The notes: a model not told the origin generated them from the sequence alone. Positions 35,227 to 43,763 are shown, numbered from the stretch's first letter. The stretch: DNA of 64,000 nucleotides from Streptomyces bauhiniae (GCF_004784475.1 NZ_SRRT01000009.1:1-64000), one strand, 5' to 3'. A program made the numbers and translations.

Positions 35227-36147
35227 ATGTTGAACCTGGAGCGCCTGCGCACCCTGCACGCCTTCGCCCGGCACGGCTCGGTCAGCGCCGCCGCCGAGGC
35301 GCTGCACGTGACCACGTCTGCGGTGTCCCAGCAGCTCGGCAAGCTGGAGCGGGAGGCCGGACAGCAACTGCTCGCCAAGAACGGGCGCGGAGTACGCCTC
35401 ACCGACGCCGGACGCCTGCTGTCCGAGCACGCGGCCCGCATCCTCTCCCAGGTCGAGCTGGCCCAGTCCGACCTGGAGGCACACCGGGGCCAGGTCGCAG
35501 GGGAGCTGAGGATGTCGGCGTTCCCCACGGCCGCCCGTGGCCTCTTCCCCGCCGCGCTCGCCGACCTGCGCGGCCGGCACCCCGCCCTGCGGCTCCGCTC
35601 CTGTGAACTGGAGCCGGAACTCGGCGTCGCCGGGGTCGCGCGCGGCGACCTGGACCTCGCGGTCGTCCTCGACTGGTACAACAAGCCGATGCCGGTGCCG
35701 GACGGCCTGGTCAAGGAACCCCTGCTCGACGACCCCGCCGAGGTCGCCCTGCCCGCCGGACATCCGCTGGCCGGCCGGGACGAGGTCGACCTCGCGGAGT
35801 TCGCCGGGGACGAGTGGATCACCTGGGGCGAGGGCGAGTTCTGCCACGAGTGGCTGCTGTTCACCCTGCGCTCCAAGGGCGTCGAACCCCTCGTCGGCCA
35901 CCGCGCGGGCGAGACCCACACCCAACTGGCCATGGTCGCCGCCGGGCTCGGCGTGTGCATCGCACCCCTGCTGGGCCGCGACCCCGTACCGCCCGGCGTC
36001 GTCCTGGTCCCGCTCAAACAGCAGGTACGGCGGCACGTCTACGTGCTGTGGCGCGCGGACGCCGACCGGCGGCCCTCGATCCGGGCCGCCGTGGACGCCC
36101 TGCGCGCGGCGGCCGCGCGGCTCGGCCGACCCCTCAACGCCCGCTGA
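35227..36147 (+). CDS. LysR-family transcriptional regulator
   Basis: A 306-residue regulator with the N-terminal winged helix (LNLERLRTLHAFARHGSVSA, TTSAVSQQLGKLEREAGQQL) and a periplasmic-binding-protein-like effector domain (about 90-295). ATG 35227 lies 7 nt after TAGGAT and lacks a ribosome site. The divergent EamA exporter is its likely target. Its last 14 nt overlap the end of the convergent PPOX gene. Confidence 0.9.
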   Translation: MLNLERLRTLHAFARHGSVSAAAEALHVTTSAVSQQLGKLEREAGQQLLAKNGRGVRLTDAGRLLSEHAARILSQVELAQSDLEAHRGQVAGELRMSAFPTAARGLFPAALADLRGRHPALRLRSCELEPELGVAGVARGDLDLAVVLDWYNKPMPVPDGLVKEPLLDDPAEVALPAGHPLAGRDEVDLAEFAGDEWITWGEGEFCHEWLLFTLRSKGVEPLVGHRAGETHTQLAMVAAGLGVCIAPLLGRDPVPPGVVLVPLKQQVRRHVYVLWRADADRRPSIRAAVDALRAAAARLGRPLNAR

Positions 36148-36604
36148 GCTTGCGGAAGTCCCAGGACACGACCTTCTCCGGGGTCAGCCGGGCCCAGGCG
36201 TGCCGGCCGTCGTGCGGCATCTCGTCCATGCCGAAGTTCTTCCGCGCGAACAGCGTCTCCGCCGTGTCGAGTTCGGCGCACAGCTCCCCGGTGCGGGGCA
36301 CCTCGCCCACGAACTCCACCCGCCCGGACAGCTCCGCCCCGCGCAACTGGTCGTACTCCTCACCGGAGTCGACGACGACGGCCACCCGCGCGTCGTGCCG
36401 GAGCTGGGTCCAGCGTCTGCTGCGCACCACGGAGTAGAGCCACAGCGAGGTGCCGTCCCAGACGAACCACAGCGCGCTCACGTGCGGGGTGCCGTCCGCC
36501 GAGACGGTCGCCACCCGGCAGGTGCGCTGACTGGTAAGGAACTCGTCCAGCTCGCCCGGGGTCATCATGATCTTCCGGCCCCGGCGCTGCTGCGTGACGG
36601 TCAT
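36134..36604 (-). CDS. PPOX-class F420/FMN-dependent enzyme-like protein
   Basis: A 156-residue split-barrel protein (TPGELDEFLTSQRTCRVATV, TPHVSALWFVWDGTSLWLYS, RRWTQLRHDARVAVVVD). Actinobacterial members of this class use F420 or FMN; the substrate is unknown. GAAGGGGGG lies before ATG 36604. It follows the Rieske gene by 17 nt on the same strand and overlaps the LysR gene tail to tail. Confidence 0.82.
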   Translation of the reverse strand: MTVTQQRRGRKIMMTPGELDEFLTSQRTCRVATVSADGTPHVSALWFVWDGTSLWLYSVVRSRRWTQLRHDARVAVVVDSGEEYDQLRGAELSGRVEFVGEVPRTGELCAELDTAETLFARKNFGMDEMPHDGRHAWARLTPEKVVSWDFRKLSGR

Positions 36605-36621
36605 GCGGCCCCCCTTCCCGG

Positions 36622-37053
36622 TCAGGCCAGCTTGATCTCGTCGCCGGACACGCTGATCTTCTGCTCGGGCAGCGGAGCCGTCGCCGGCCCCTGTTTCACG
36701 CTGCCGTCCGCCACCGAGAAGTGGCTGTTGTGACACGGGCAGACGATCACCCCGTCCGCGACGCTGCCCACCGCGCAGCCCTGGTGCGTGCACTTGGCGG
36801 AGAACGCCTTGTACGTGCCCGCGCTGGGCTGGGTGACCACCACACCCTGGTCCTTGAAGATCTTGCCGCCGCCCTCGGGGATGTCGGCCTTCTTGGCAAG
36901 AGCGTCCCCGGCGGAACCGGAGCCGGCCGCGTCCGAACCGCCCTCGTCCGAACCGCACGCCGCCAGCGCCACGGTGAGGCCGGCCGCTCCCGCCGCCGCG
37001 ATCACGGTACGCCGGTCCGGTCCGGCAGTGGGTCGGGGCGTTGCGCTGGTCAT
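36622..37053 (-). CDS. Rieske [2Fe-2S] Tat-type lipoprotein
   Basis: A 143-residue exported protein. The N-terminus has twin arginines (DRRTVIAAAGAAG) followed by the lipobox LAAC, so export by Tat and lipid anchoring are likely. The Rieske ligands are intact: CTHQGC and CPCHNSHF (near residues 87-112). It looks like the small QcrA-independent Rieske proteins of streptomycetes; redox partner unknown. ATG 37053 has GGAAGGA upstream. Probably forms an operon with the PPOX gene. Confidence 0.9.
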   Translation of the reverse strand: MTSATPRPTAGPDRRTVIAAAGAAGLTVALAACGSDEGGSDAAGSGSAGDALAKKADIPEGGGKIFKDQGVVVTQPSAGTYKAFSAKCTHQGCAVGSVADGVIVCPCHNSHFSVADGSVKQGPATAPLPEQKISVSGDEIKLA

Positions 37054-37185
37054 GGGGCGTTTCCTTCCGCCGGGGATGAGCGTTCCTGATCCGTCCAGGG
37101 GTACGGCCCCGTGGCACCTGACGTTCACCGACGGCCCCGATCCTCGCCGCCCGGGCATGAGGAGGGCGTAAACGCCGGGCCCGGC

Positions 37186-37902
37186 TCAACTCTCCGCGAG
37201 CGGCGCCCAGGTGTGCACCCAGGCCAGCAACTCCGGTGTGTGCAGCGCCGGTACCCACAGGTCGGCCCGGTGCGCGTCGTCGCCGTCCGGCCGGGGACCG
37301 ACGCCCAGCACGCGCAGCCGGGCGCGGCGGGCCGACTCCACGCCGGTCAGCGAGTCCTCGACGGCCAGCGCCTCCTCCGGGCCCACCCCGCAGAGCTTCG
37401 CCGCCGTCTCGTACACGTCCGGCCACGGCTTGGGGCGGACCGTGCCGGTGTCGCCGGCCGGGGTCGCGGAGGGGACGACGAGGTGCGCGAAGTGGGCGCG
37501 CAGCCCGGCCCGTTCGAGGCTCGCCTCCACCACCTCCGCGGGGCAGTTGCTCGCCACGGCGAGGGGGAGCCTGCCGGAGAGCAGCCGGACGAGGTCGACG
37601 GCGCCCGGCATCGTCACCGGGTCGTCCGCGACGAGGTCGAGGAAGTGGTGGAGGAGGGCCGCCGTCAGGTCGGTGGTCAGCTCCGGCTTGTGCACCGCCT
37701 CGGCCATCAGCCGCCCGCAGTCGGCGTAGTGCACCCCCTTGGCCTGGTCGGCGAAGCCCGGCGGCGCCTGGAGGCCGAAGCCCCGGAAGGCCCGGCCGCG
37801 GGCCTCCTGCCAGTGGCGTTCGCTGTCCATCAGCGTGCCGTCGCAGTCGAAGACGACGGCCTTGGGGGACCAACCCAGCAGATGATGGCCCGTGGTGGAC
37901 AC
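37186..37902 (-). CDS. HAD-superfamily phosphatase/phosphoglucomutase-like
   Basis: A 238-residue HAD hydrolase with motif I DCDGTLMDSE (about 19-28), a helical cap, motif II ASNCP, motif III lysine in RPKPWPDVY and motif IV EDSLTGVESA. The layout matches beta-phosphoglucomutase or sugar-phosphate phosphatase types. GGGAGGT lies upstream of GTG 37902. Substrate unknown. Confidence 0.88.
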   Translation of the reverse strand: MSTTGHHLLGWSPKAVVFDCDGTLMDSERHWQEARGRAFRGFGLQAPPGFADQAKGVHYADCGRLMAEAVHKPELTTDLTAALLHHFLDLVADDPVTMPGAVDLVRLLSGRLPLAVASNCPAEVVEASLERAGLRAHFAHLVVPSATPAGDTGTVRPKPWPDVYETAAKLCGVGPEEALAVEDSLTGVESARRARLRVLGVGPRPDGDDAHRADLWVPALHTPELLAWVHTWAPLAES

Positions 37903-38315
37903 AATGACCTCCCTGGAACGGGCATTCCCGGCATAGCTCGGGAAACGGAAACATCGTGGCCGCTACGTTATTTACACGCACAGAGTGAGGAAATGGCTAC
38001 AAAGAGTTATCGACGGTGAGGGGTTTCGGGGTGTATGCGCACCCGGAGCGACGAGATGCGGAAGTGGTCACCGGGGTCGCCAACGGCATTGTGCGAAAGC
38101 ACAGTTGAGGCATGTTCACCACAGGGTCGGCCCCGATGCACGAAGGCCGCCGTTCCACCGGCGAAGCACCGAAACGGTGGGGTTGCGCACCCTTTACCAC
38201 TCGCAGGCGTTCATCCTCGAAAGAAATGCGCAATTACCGCGCGAGTGTGGTTGCCGCTTGCTCCCGGCGCACGCGGGCGCACTACATTCTTCGGCGTCGG
38301 GAACGTTGAGCGAGG
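37903..38315. other. Divergent intergenic region, lower GC
   Basis: A 413-nt stretch between the HAD and TetR genes. It is clearly AT-richer than coding DNA, notably around 37960-38010. Likely elements: TAACGT on the minus strand near 37966 for the HAD gene, TACATT at 38283-38288 for the TetR gene, and a small inverted repeat CACCG-AAA-CGGTG at 38167-38179. I find no RNA gene or credible ORF. Confidence 0.5.
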
Positions 38316-38918
38316 GTGGACGGGACGTTGCAGGAACGGGCCAGGGCAACGCGCCGATCACTCCTGGAGGCGGCTGCCTCCCTCTTCGCCGAGCGCGGGT
38401 ACGCCGGCACCAGCGTCAACGACATAAGCAGCAGGTCGGGGCGGACGAGCGGGGCCGTGTACTTCCACTACGCGAGCAAGGAGGGCATCGCCCTCGCGGT
38501 CGTCCGGGACCGCTTCGCCACCTGGCCCGAACTCGCCGACCGGTATACGAACGACGCGGTCCCGCCGATGGACCGGCTCGTCGCGCTGAGCTACGACATC
38601 GCCAAGGCCCTCGCCGAGGACCCCGTGACGCGCGGGGGCGCCAGGCTCTGGGCCGAGCGCGAGGTCATCAACGCCACGCTGCCCGACCCCTTCGCCCTCT
38701 GGACCGCCGCCACCACCCGCCTGCTGGCCCAGGCGCGGGCCACCGGCCAACTGGCCCCGCACATCCGCCCGGCCCCCACCGCCCGCGCCCTGGTGCGCGC
38801 CTTCTTCGGCCTCTGCTCGCTGACCGAGGCACTGGAGGGCACCGCCACCATCACCGCCCGGCTGGCCGAGTGGTGGCACCTCACCCTGCCGTCCCTCCAG
38901 GCGGCGCCGAAGCGCTGA
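38316..38918 (+). CDS. TetR-family regulator of the gamma-butyrolactone-receptor (ArpA/ScbR) type
   Basis: A 200-residue regulator. The HTH (about 8-55) reads LLEAAASLFAERGYAGTSVN and GAVYFHYASKEGIA. The ligand-domain pattern TRGGARL, then PFALWTAATTRLL, then ARATGQLAPHI matches ScbR/ArpA relatives, including the conserved tryptophan that contacts butyrolactone in CprB. No butyrolactone synthase (AfsA type) is in the window, so it may be an orphan or pseudo-receptor. Start uncertain: GTG 38316 used, TTG 38328 possible. Its last 38 nt overlap the P450 gene on the other strand. Confidence 0.75.
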   Translation: MDGTLQERARATRRSLLEAAASLFAERGYAGTSVNDISSRSGRTSGAVYFHYASKEGIALAVVRDRFATWPELADRYTNDAVPPMDRLVALSYDIAKALAEDPVTRGGARLWAEREVINATLPDPFALWTAATTRLLAQARATGQLAPHIRPAPTARALVRAFFGLCSLTEALEGTATITARLAEWWHLTLPSLQAAPKR

Positions 38919-40143
38919 GGCGGACCGGCAGTTCCCGCACGCTGTTCCCGACGAAACTCGCGTGACGCGGCAAGTCCTCTTCCGGCGCGGCGAGTTCGAG
39001 GTCCGGGAAGCGGGCGAACAGCCGCTCCAGCGCGACCGTCGCCTCCAGCCGGGCCAGCGGAGCGCCCAGGCAGTAGTGGGCGCCGTGCCCCAGCGACAGA
39101 TGGCGCACCGCGTCGGCGCGGGCCGGGCGGGTGACGTCGAAGTGGTCGGCATCCGGGCCGTGCGCCGCCTTGTCGCGTCCGGCGGCGGAGTAGCCGGCCA
39201 GGACCGGGGTGCCCGCCGGGATCGTCGTACCGCCGATGCCGAGGTCCCGTACCGGGTAGCGGAACGGGAAGTAGCTCACCGGGGAGTCCCAGCGCAGGGT
39301 CTCCTCCACGACGTCGGCCCAGCTCGCGGCCCCGGAACGGACCAGGCCGAGCTGGTCGCGGTGGGTGCACAGGGCCCGCACGGCGTTGGTGATCAGGTTC
39401 AGGGTGGTCTCGTGCCCGGCCACGATCAGCAGCACCAGCGTGCCGATCAGCTCCTCCTGCCCGAGCCGGTCGCCGCCCCCGTCGCGCGCGGCGATGAGGG
39501 CACTGGTCAGGTCGTCGCCGGGGTGCGCGGCCTTGCTCGCGGCCATCTCGCCCAGTACGGCGACGAGTTCGCGGTTGGCGGCGAGCGCGGCCTCCGGCCC
39601 GATGTCGGTCGCCACCACCTGATTGCTGAGCCGGTGCAGACGGTCGCGGAACCGCTCCTGCACGCCGAGGAGTTCACAGATGACGCCCATCGGCAGCGGG
39701 AGCGCGAAGCGCTGCCGGAGGTCGACGACACCGTCCGCCGCCGCGAGGTCGTCCAGCAGTGCGTCGGTCAACTCCTCGACGCGCGGCCGGAGTCCGTCCA
39801 CCCGGCGCGGGGTGAAGGCCCGGCTGACCAGGGAGCGCAACCGCCGGTGGTCCGTGCCGTCGGCCGTGGTCATGCCGCGCACGGTGGCGAACGTCAGCAG
39901 TGGCCAGCCCGGTGCGATCCGGCCCTCGTGCAGCGCCTTGAAGTGCCGTACGTCCTTGGCGACTTCGGGATGCGGGAGGAACTCCCGCAGCGCGTCGTGG
40001 CCCAGCACGGCCACCCCCTCGATCCCGCCCGGCAGTTCGACGGGTGCCACCGCGCCGAGGGCCAGCAGCCGGGCGTTGTCGGCGTGCGGGCAGCCCCCGG
40101 CGGGGTCGAGCCGGTGCGGGGCTGCGGAGGGCGACGTCTCCAT
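38881..40143 (-). CDS. Cytochrome P450
   Basis: A 420-residue soluble bacterial P450 (CYP107-like by overall look). The I-helix AGHETT, the K-helix ETLR, and heme loop LGHGAHYCLGAPLARLE are present; the usual phenylalanine seven before the cysteine is a leucine. AAGGAGC precedes ATG 40143. A VOC gene lies upstream on the same strand, 51 nt away. No dedicated ferredoxin is adjacent. Substrate unknown; the receptor-like TetR neighbour may control it. Confidence 0.93.
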   Translation of the reverse strand: METSPSAAPHRLDPAGGCPHADNARLLALGAVAPVELPGGIEGVAVLGHDALREFLPHPEVAKDVRHFKALHEGRIAPGWPLLTFATVRGMTTADGTDHRRLRSLVSRAFTPRRVDGLRPRVEELTDALLDDLAAADGVVDLRQRFALPLPMGVICELLGVQERFRDRLHRLSNQVVATDIGPEAALAANRELVAVLGEMAASKAAHPGDDLTSALIAARDGGGDRLGQEELIGTLVLLIVAGHETTLNLITNAVRALCTHRDQLGLVRSGAASWADVVEETLRWDSPVSYFPFRYPVRDLGIGGTTIPAGTPVLAGYSAAGRDKAAHGPDADHFDVTRPARADAVRHLSLGHGAHYCLGAPLARLEATVALERLFARFPDLELAAPEEDLPRHASFVGNSVRELPVRLSASAPPGGTAG

Positions 40144-40194
40144 GGTGCTCCTTACGACCGGGAGGGGGGCGCCGCCGATCGTAGGGGCGGCGGG

Positions 40195-40584
40195 TCAGCC
40201 GAGGTAGTGGGCGCGGCCGTCGTCGTCCAGCTCGACGGGGCCGTCGGGGATGACGCAGAACTCGTTGCCCTCCGGGTCCGCCATCACCAGGAACCCGCCC
40301 TCGTCGTACTCCGTCAGCCGGCGCCCGCCGAGTGCCTCGATACGCCGCTGCTCGGCGGCCGGGTCGGCGGCGGTGACGTCGAAGTGGACGCGGTTCTTGC
40401 CCGACTTGGGACCGTCCGCCCGCTGGAACCCGATCCCCAGGCCGTCCTCGCGCCGGAGCCAGACGTAGGGGCCCGTGCGGCCCACGACCGGTCTGCCGAG
40501 CAGCTCGGACCAGAACGCGGCGAGCGACTCGGGATCGGCGGCGTCGACGATGAGGGCGTTGATCCGCAGCGGAGTGTTCGTCAT
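40195..40584 (-). CDS. VOC-family protein (single domain)
   Basis: A 129-residue glyoxalase/bleomycin-resistance-like domain with AFWSELLGRPV, KNRVHFDVTAADP and ADPEGNEFCVI. It lies 51 nt upstream of the P450 gene on the same strand, with a GC-rich inverted repeat (40170-40176 / 40186-40192) between them. On the minus strand CAGGAT is 6 nt before the ATG, fitting a leaderless start. Ligand unknown. Confidence 0.85.
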   Translation of the reverse strand: MTNTPLRINALIVDAADPESLAAFWSELLGRPVVGRTGPYVWLRREDGLGIGFQRADGPKSGKNRVHFDVTAADPAAEQRRIEALGGRRLTEYDEGGFLVMADPEGNEFCVIPDGPVELDDDGRAHYLG

Positions 40585-40596
40585 GCGCCGATCCTG
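40585..40596 (-). promoter_or_regulatory. Leaderless-type -10 element of the VOC gene
   Basis: CAGGAT on the minus strand (40596-40591) is 6 nt before ATG 40584. Confidence 0.5.
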
Positions 40597-40643
40597 CCAG
40601 CAGGCGCCGGAACAGGGGCCGGGGCGGGCCGTCGTACGCGAGA

Positions 40644-40655
40644 TAGCCTGGGCAA
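40644..40655 (+). promoter_or_regulatory. Leaderless-type -10 element of the HipA-like kinase gene
   Basis: TAGCCT (40644-40649) lies 6 nt before ATG 40656. No ribosome site is visible, so the kinase mRNA is probably leaderless. Confidence 0.55.
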
Positions 40656-41420
40656 ATGCTGACCGAAGTCACCGCCACCCGGTTCGTCACGCCCCTGCGT
40701 GAGGGCGGCTCGCTGCCGGGGCTCGTCGAGGCCGACGATCTCGGGTTGTACGTCCTGAAGTTCACCGGCGCCGGGCAGGGCCGCAAGACCCTGGTCGCCG
40801 AAGTCGTCTGCGGCGAACTCGCCCGGCGCCTCGGCTTCCGGGTGCCCGGACTCGTGACCGTCGGGCTGGACCCCGTGCTCGGCCTCGGCGAACCCGAGCG
40901 GCAGGTGCAGGACCTGCTCCGGGCGAGCGGGGGCGCCAACCTCGGCATGGACTTCCTCTCCGGTGCCCTCGGCTACGACCCGCTCGCCTTCCCCGTCGAC
41001 CCCGGGGAGGCGGGCCGGATCGTGTGGTTCGACGCGCTGGTCAACAATGTCGACCGCTCCTGGCGCAACCCCAACCTCCTGGTGCAGGGAGGCGGGCTGT
41101 GGCTCATCGATCACGGCGCCACCATGATCTGGCACCACAACTGGCCCTCTGTGGACGCCTCCGCCGCCCGGCCCTACGACGCGGCCGACCACGCCCTCGC
41201 CCGCTTCGCCCCCGACGTCACCGCCGCCGCGGCCGACCTGGCCCCCCTGGTCACCGAGGAACTGCTCGCCGAGGTCACCGCCCAGATCCCCGACGCCTGG
41301 CTGGCCGGCGAACCCGGCTTCGACACCCCCGACGACCTGCGCCGTGCCTACGCGCGTCCGCTGCTCGCCCGCGCGGGCACCGTCCACGAACGCATCGAGG
41401 GTCTCAAGGAGAGCAAGTGA
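40656..41420 (+). CDS. HipA-like kinase family protein
   Basis: A 254-residue protein. GLYVLKFTGAGQGRKTLVAE carries a lysine typical of the nucleotide-binding lobe, and DALVNNVDRSWRNPNLLV plus LWLIDHGAT fit the catalytic and metal-binding loops of HipA/PI3K-like kinases. It lacks the HipA N-terminal subdomain and the partner is not a HipB-type HTH protein. Instead its stop overlaps the start of a DUF3037 gene (GTGA at 41417-41420), so a stable pair is expected. Toxin, kinase or regulatory role unproven. Confidence 0.8.
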   Translation: MLTEVTATRFVTPLREGGSLPGLVEADDLGLYVLKFTGAGQGRKTLVAEVVCGELARRLGFRVPGLVTVGLDPVLGLGEPERQVQDLLRASGGANLGMDFLSGALGYDPLAFPVDPGEAGRIVWFDALVNNVDRSWRNPNLLVQGGGLWLIDHGATMIWHHNWPSVDASAARPYDAADHALARFAPDVTAAAADLAPLVTEELLAEVTAQIPDAWLAGEPGFDTPDDLRRAYARPLLARAGTVHERIEGLKESK

Positions 41421-41866
41421 GCGAGCACCACATTCACATGGCCGGAAGTGTGGTCGAGCGCCACATCATCCGCGGCGGCCAGGGCGGCGACCGCGAGGTC
41501 TACGAGTACGCCCTGCTGCGGGTCGTCCCCCGCGTCGAGCGCGGCGAGCGGATCAACGCGGGTGTGATCGTCTACTGCCGTGCCCGTGGCTACGTCGGCG
41601 CCCGCACCCACCTGGACGAGACCCGGCTGCTCGCGCTCGATCCGGACGCGGATGTCGCCGGGGTGCGGGCCGCGCTCGGCGCGGTGGAGCGGATCTGCGC
41701 GGGCGGGGACGAGGCCGGGCAGGCGGCCGGTGACGACGCCGGGCGGCGTTTCCGCTGGCTGATCGCGCCCCGCTCCACCATCGTGCGGCCCGGACCGGTG
41801 CACACCGGGCTGACCGCCGACCCGGTGGCCGAGACGGAGCGGCTGCTGGACCTCCTGGTGAGGTAA
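41417..41866 (+). CDS. DUF3037 family protein, partner of the HipA-like kinase
   Basis: A 149-residue protein with EYALLRVVPRVERGERINAGVIVYC (shown here as residues of the family core, split EYALLRVVPRVERGE and RINAGVIVYC), RTHLDETRLLALDPDA and FRWLIAPRSTIV. The family has no established function and occurs beside HipA-like kinases in several bacteria. Translation is coupled by the 4-nt overlap. It could be a substrate, antitoxin-like partner or scaffold of the kinase. Confidence 0.82.
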   Translation: MSEHHIHMAGSVVERHIIRGGQGGDREVYEYALLRVVPRVERGERINAGVIVYCRARGYVGARTHLDETRLLALDPDADVAGVRAALGAVERICAGGDEAGQAAGDDAGRRFRWLIAPRSTIVRPGPVHTGLTADPVAETERLLDLLVR

Positions 41867-41890
41867 TGGATCACACCGCCCGGTGTCCCG

Positions 41891-41919
41891 TTGACACCGC
41901 GTGCCAGGGCTTCTAGCGT
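41891..41919 (+). promoter_or_regulatory. Consensus vegetative promoter of the fabG/SDR operon
   Basis: TTGACA (41891-41896), a 17-nt spacer and TAGCGT (41914-41919) match the HrdB-type consensus almost exactly. It lies 91 nt upstream of the FabG-like start, leaving an untranslated leader of about 85 nt. Confidence 0.85.
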
Positions 41920-42010
41920 CACGGGTGCTGAAGGTACTAAGCGGTCGCTCACCGCACGGCGGGTCCGGTCCGGACCGGCCGGGTTCTCTCAAGGGCGAGG
42001 AGAAGCAGCA

Positions 42011-42772
42011 ATGTCCACCACTGAACAGCGGGTCGCGGTAGTCACCGGCGCGGCGCGCGGCATCGGCGCCGCCACCGCCGTCCGGCTGGCCGCCGAGGGT
42101 CACGCCGTCGCCGTCGTCGACCTGGACGAGGCCGCCTGCAAGGACACCGTCGAGAAGATCACCGCGGCGGGCGGCAAGGCCCTCGCGGTCGGCGCCGACG
42201 TCTCCGACGAGGCGCAGGTCGAGGCCGCCGTCGCGCGGATCGCGGAGGAGCTGGGCGCGCCGGTCATCCTGGTCAACAACGCCGGTGTGCTCCGCGACAA
42301 CCTGCTGTTCAAGATGAGCGTGTCCGACTGGGACACCGTGCTCGGCGTGCACCTGCGCGGCTCGTTCCTGATGACCAAGGCCGTGCAGAAGCACATGGTG
42401 GACGCGGGCTTCGGCCGGGTCGTCAACCTGTCCTCGTCCTCCGCGCTCGGCAACCGCGGCCAGGCCAACTACTCGGCCGCCAAGGCGGGTCTCCAGGGCT
42501 TCACCAAGACCCTCGCCATCGAGCTGGGCAAGTTCGGCATCACCGCCAACGCCGTCGCCCCGGGCTTCATCGCCACCGAGATGACCAAGGCCACCGCCGA
42601 CCGTGTGGGCATGGGCTTCGACGACTTCAAGAAGGCCGCCGCCACCCAGATCCCGGTCCAGCGCGTCGGCGAGCCCGAGGACATCGCCAACGCCATCGCC
42701 TTCTTCACCGGCGAGGCGGCCGGCTTCGTCTCCGGCCAGGTGCTGTACGTCGCGGGCGGACCGCTCGACTAG
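42011..42772 (+). CDS. fabG: 3-oxoacyl-ACP reductase (FabG-like SDR)
   Basis: A 253-residue short-chain dehydrogenase. The NADP(H) loop TGAARGIGAA, NNAG, the catalytic SSSSALG, YSAAK and the C-terminal VSGQVLYVAGG are all present, and GKFGITANAVAPGFIATEM is close to FabG proteins. GAGGAG lies 8 nt before ATG 42011. Because many FabG paralogues exist in streptomycetes, the physiological substrate could be another 3-oxoacyl compound. Confidence 0.85.
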   Translation: MSTTEQRVAVVTGAARGIGAATAVRLAAEGHAVAVVDLDEAACKDTVEKITAAGGKALAVGADVSDEAQVEAAVARIAEELGAPVILVNNAGVLRDNLLFKMSVSDWDTVLGVHLRGSFLMTKAVQKHMVDAGFGRVVNLSSSSALGNRGQANYSAAKAGLQGFTKTLAIELGKFGITANAVAPGFIATEMTKATADRVGMGFDDFKKAAATQIPVQRVGEPEDIANAIAFFTGEAAGFVSGQVLYVAGGPLD

Positions 42773-42811
42773 CCGGTCCGATCCGACGAACGAACCCTGG
42801 AGCACACGGAC

Positions 42812-43573
42812 ATGACTGAACTCCCCGCACTCTCCGGCAAGGCCGCGCTCGTCACGGGCGCCAGCCGGGGCATCGGCTACGGCGTCGCGGAGGCCCTGGT
42901 GGCACGCGGTGACCGCGTGGTCATCACCGGCCGCAACGAGGAGGCGCTGAAGGAGGCCGTCGAGCGGCTCGGCGCCGACCGCGTCATCGGCGTCGCCGGC
43001 AAGGCCCACGACCTCGCCCACCAGACCGAGGCCGTCGAACGCGCCATGGAGGCGTTCGGCCGCGTCGACTACCTGGTCAACAACGCGGGCACCAACCCGG
43101 TCTTCGGCCCCATCGCCGACGTCGACCTGGACGTGGCCCGCAAGGTCTTCGAGACCAACGTGATCTCGGCGCTCGGCTTCGCCCAGAAGACCTGGCACGC
43201 CTGGCAGCGGGAGAACGGCGGCGCGATCGTCAACATCGCCTCCGTCGCCGGCCTCGCGCCCTCGCCGTTCATCGGCGCGTACGGCGTGAGCAAGGCCGCG
43301 ATGATCAACCTGACCCAGCAGCTCGCGCACGAGTTCGCGCCCAAGGTGCGGGTCAACGCGATCGCCCCGGCGGTCGTGAAGACCAAGTTCGCCGAGGCGC
43401 TGTACGAGGGCCGGGAGGCGGAGGCGGCCGCCGCCTACCCGCTCGGCCGGCTCGGCGTCCCCTCCGACATCGGCGGGGCCGCGGCCTTCCTCACCTCCGC
43501 GCAGTCCGACTGGGTCACCGGTCAGACGCTCGTCGTGGACGGCGGCATCTTCCTCAACGCCGGGGTGGGCTGA
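42812..43573 (+). CDS. Short-chain dehydrogenase/reductase
   Basis: A 253-residue SDR with TGASRGIGYG, NNAGTNP, a catalytic serine in IASVAG, YGVSKAA and DWVTGQTLVVDGG. It resembles FabG-like or hydroxyacyl-CoA reductases. It starts 39 nt after the first SDR and is probably in the same operon. TGGAG lies before the ATG. Exact substrate unknown. Confidence 0.88.
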   Translation: MTELPALSGKAALVTGASRGIGYGVAEALVARGDRVVITGRNEEALKEAVERLGADRVIGVAGKAHDLAHQTEAVERAMEAFGRVDYLVNNAGTNPVFGPIADVDLDVARKVFETNVISALGFAQKTWHAWQRENGGAIVNIASVAGLAPSPFIGAYGVSKAAMINLTQQLAHEFAPKVRVNAIAPAVVKTKFAEALYEGREAEAAAAYPLGRLGVPSDIGGAAAFLTSAQSDWVTGQTLVVDGGIFLNAGVG

Positions 43574-43585
43574 CCCCGCGCGACC

Positions 43586-43623
43586 ACGGGCGCCGTTCTC
43601 CTCCAGAGGGGAGCGGCGCCCGT
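43586..43623 (+). terminator. Terminator after the SDR operon
   Basis: A 10-bp GC-rich stem (43586-43595 with 43614-43623), extended by TTCTCC/GGGGAG towards the loop. There is no long T-run. Confidence 0.75.
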
Positions 43624-43763
43624 ACGCGTTTCAGGCGGGTCCGCCCCATGACAACGTAGTCATCCGAAATCGATCAACAACCCATGTTTCAGGGGAGGTT
43701 CAGGAGGTCCAGGGCTGCGGTATGGTCTGCCGACCTTGGTACGGCGGATCGAGGAGCGAGCGC

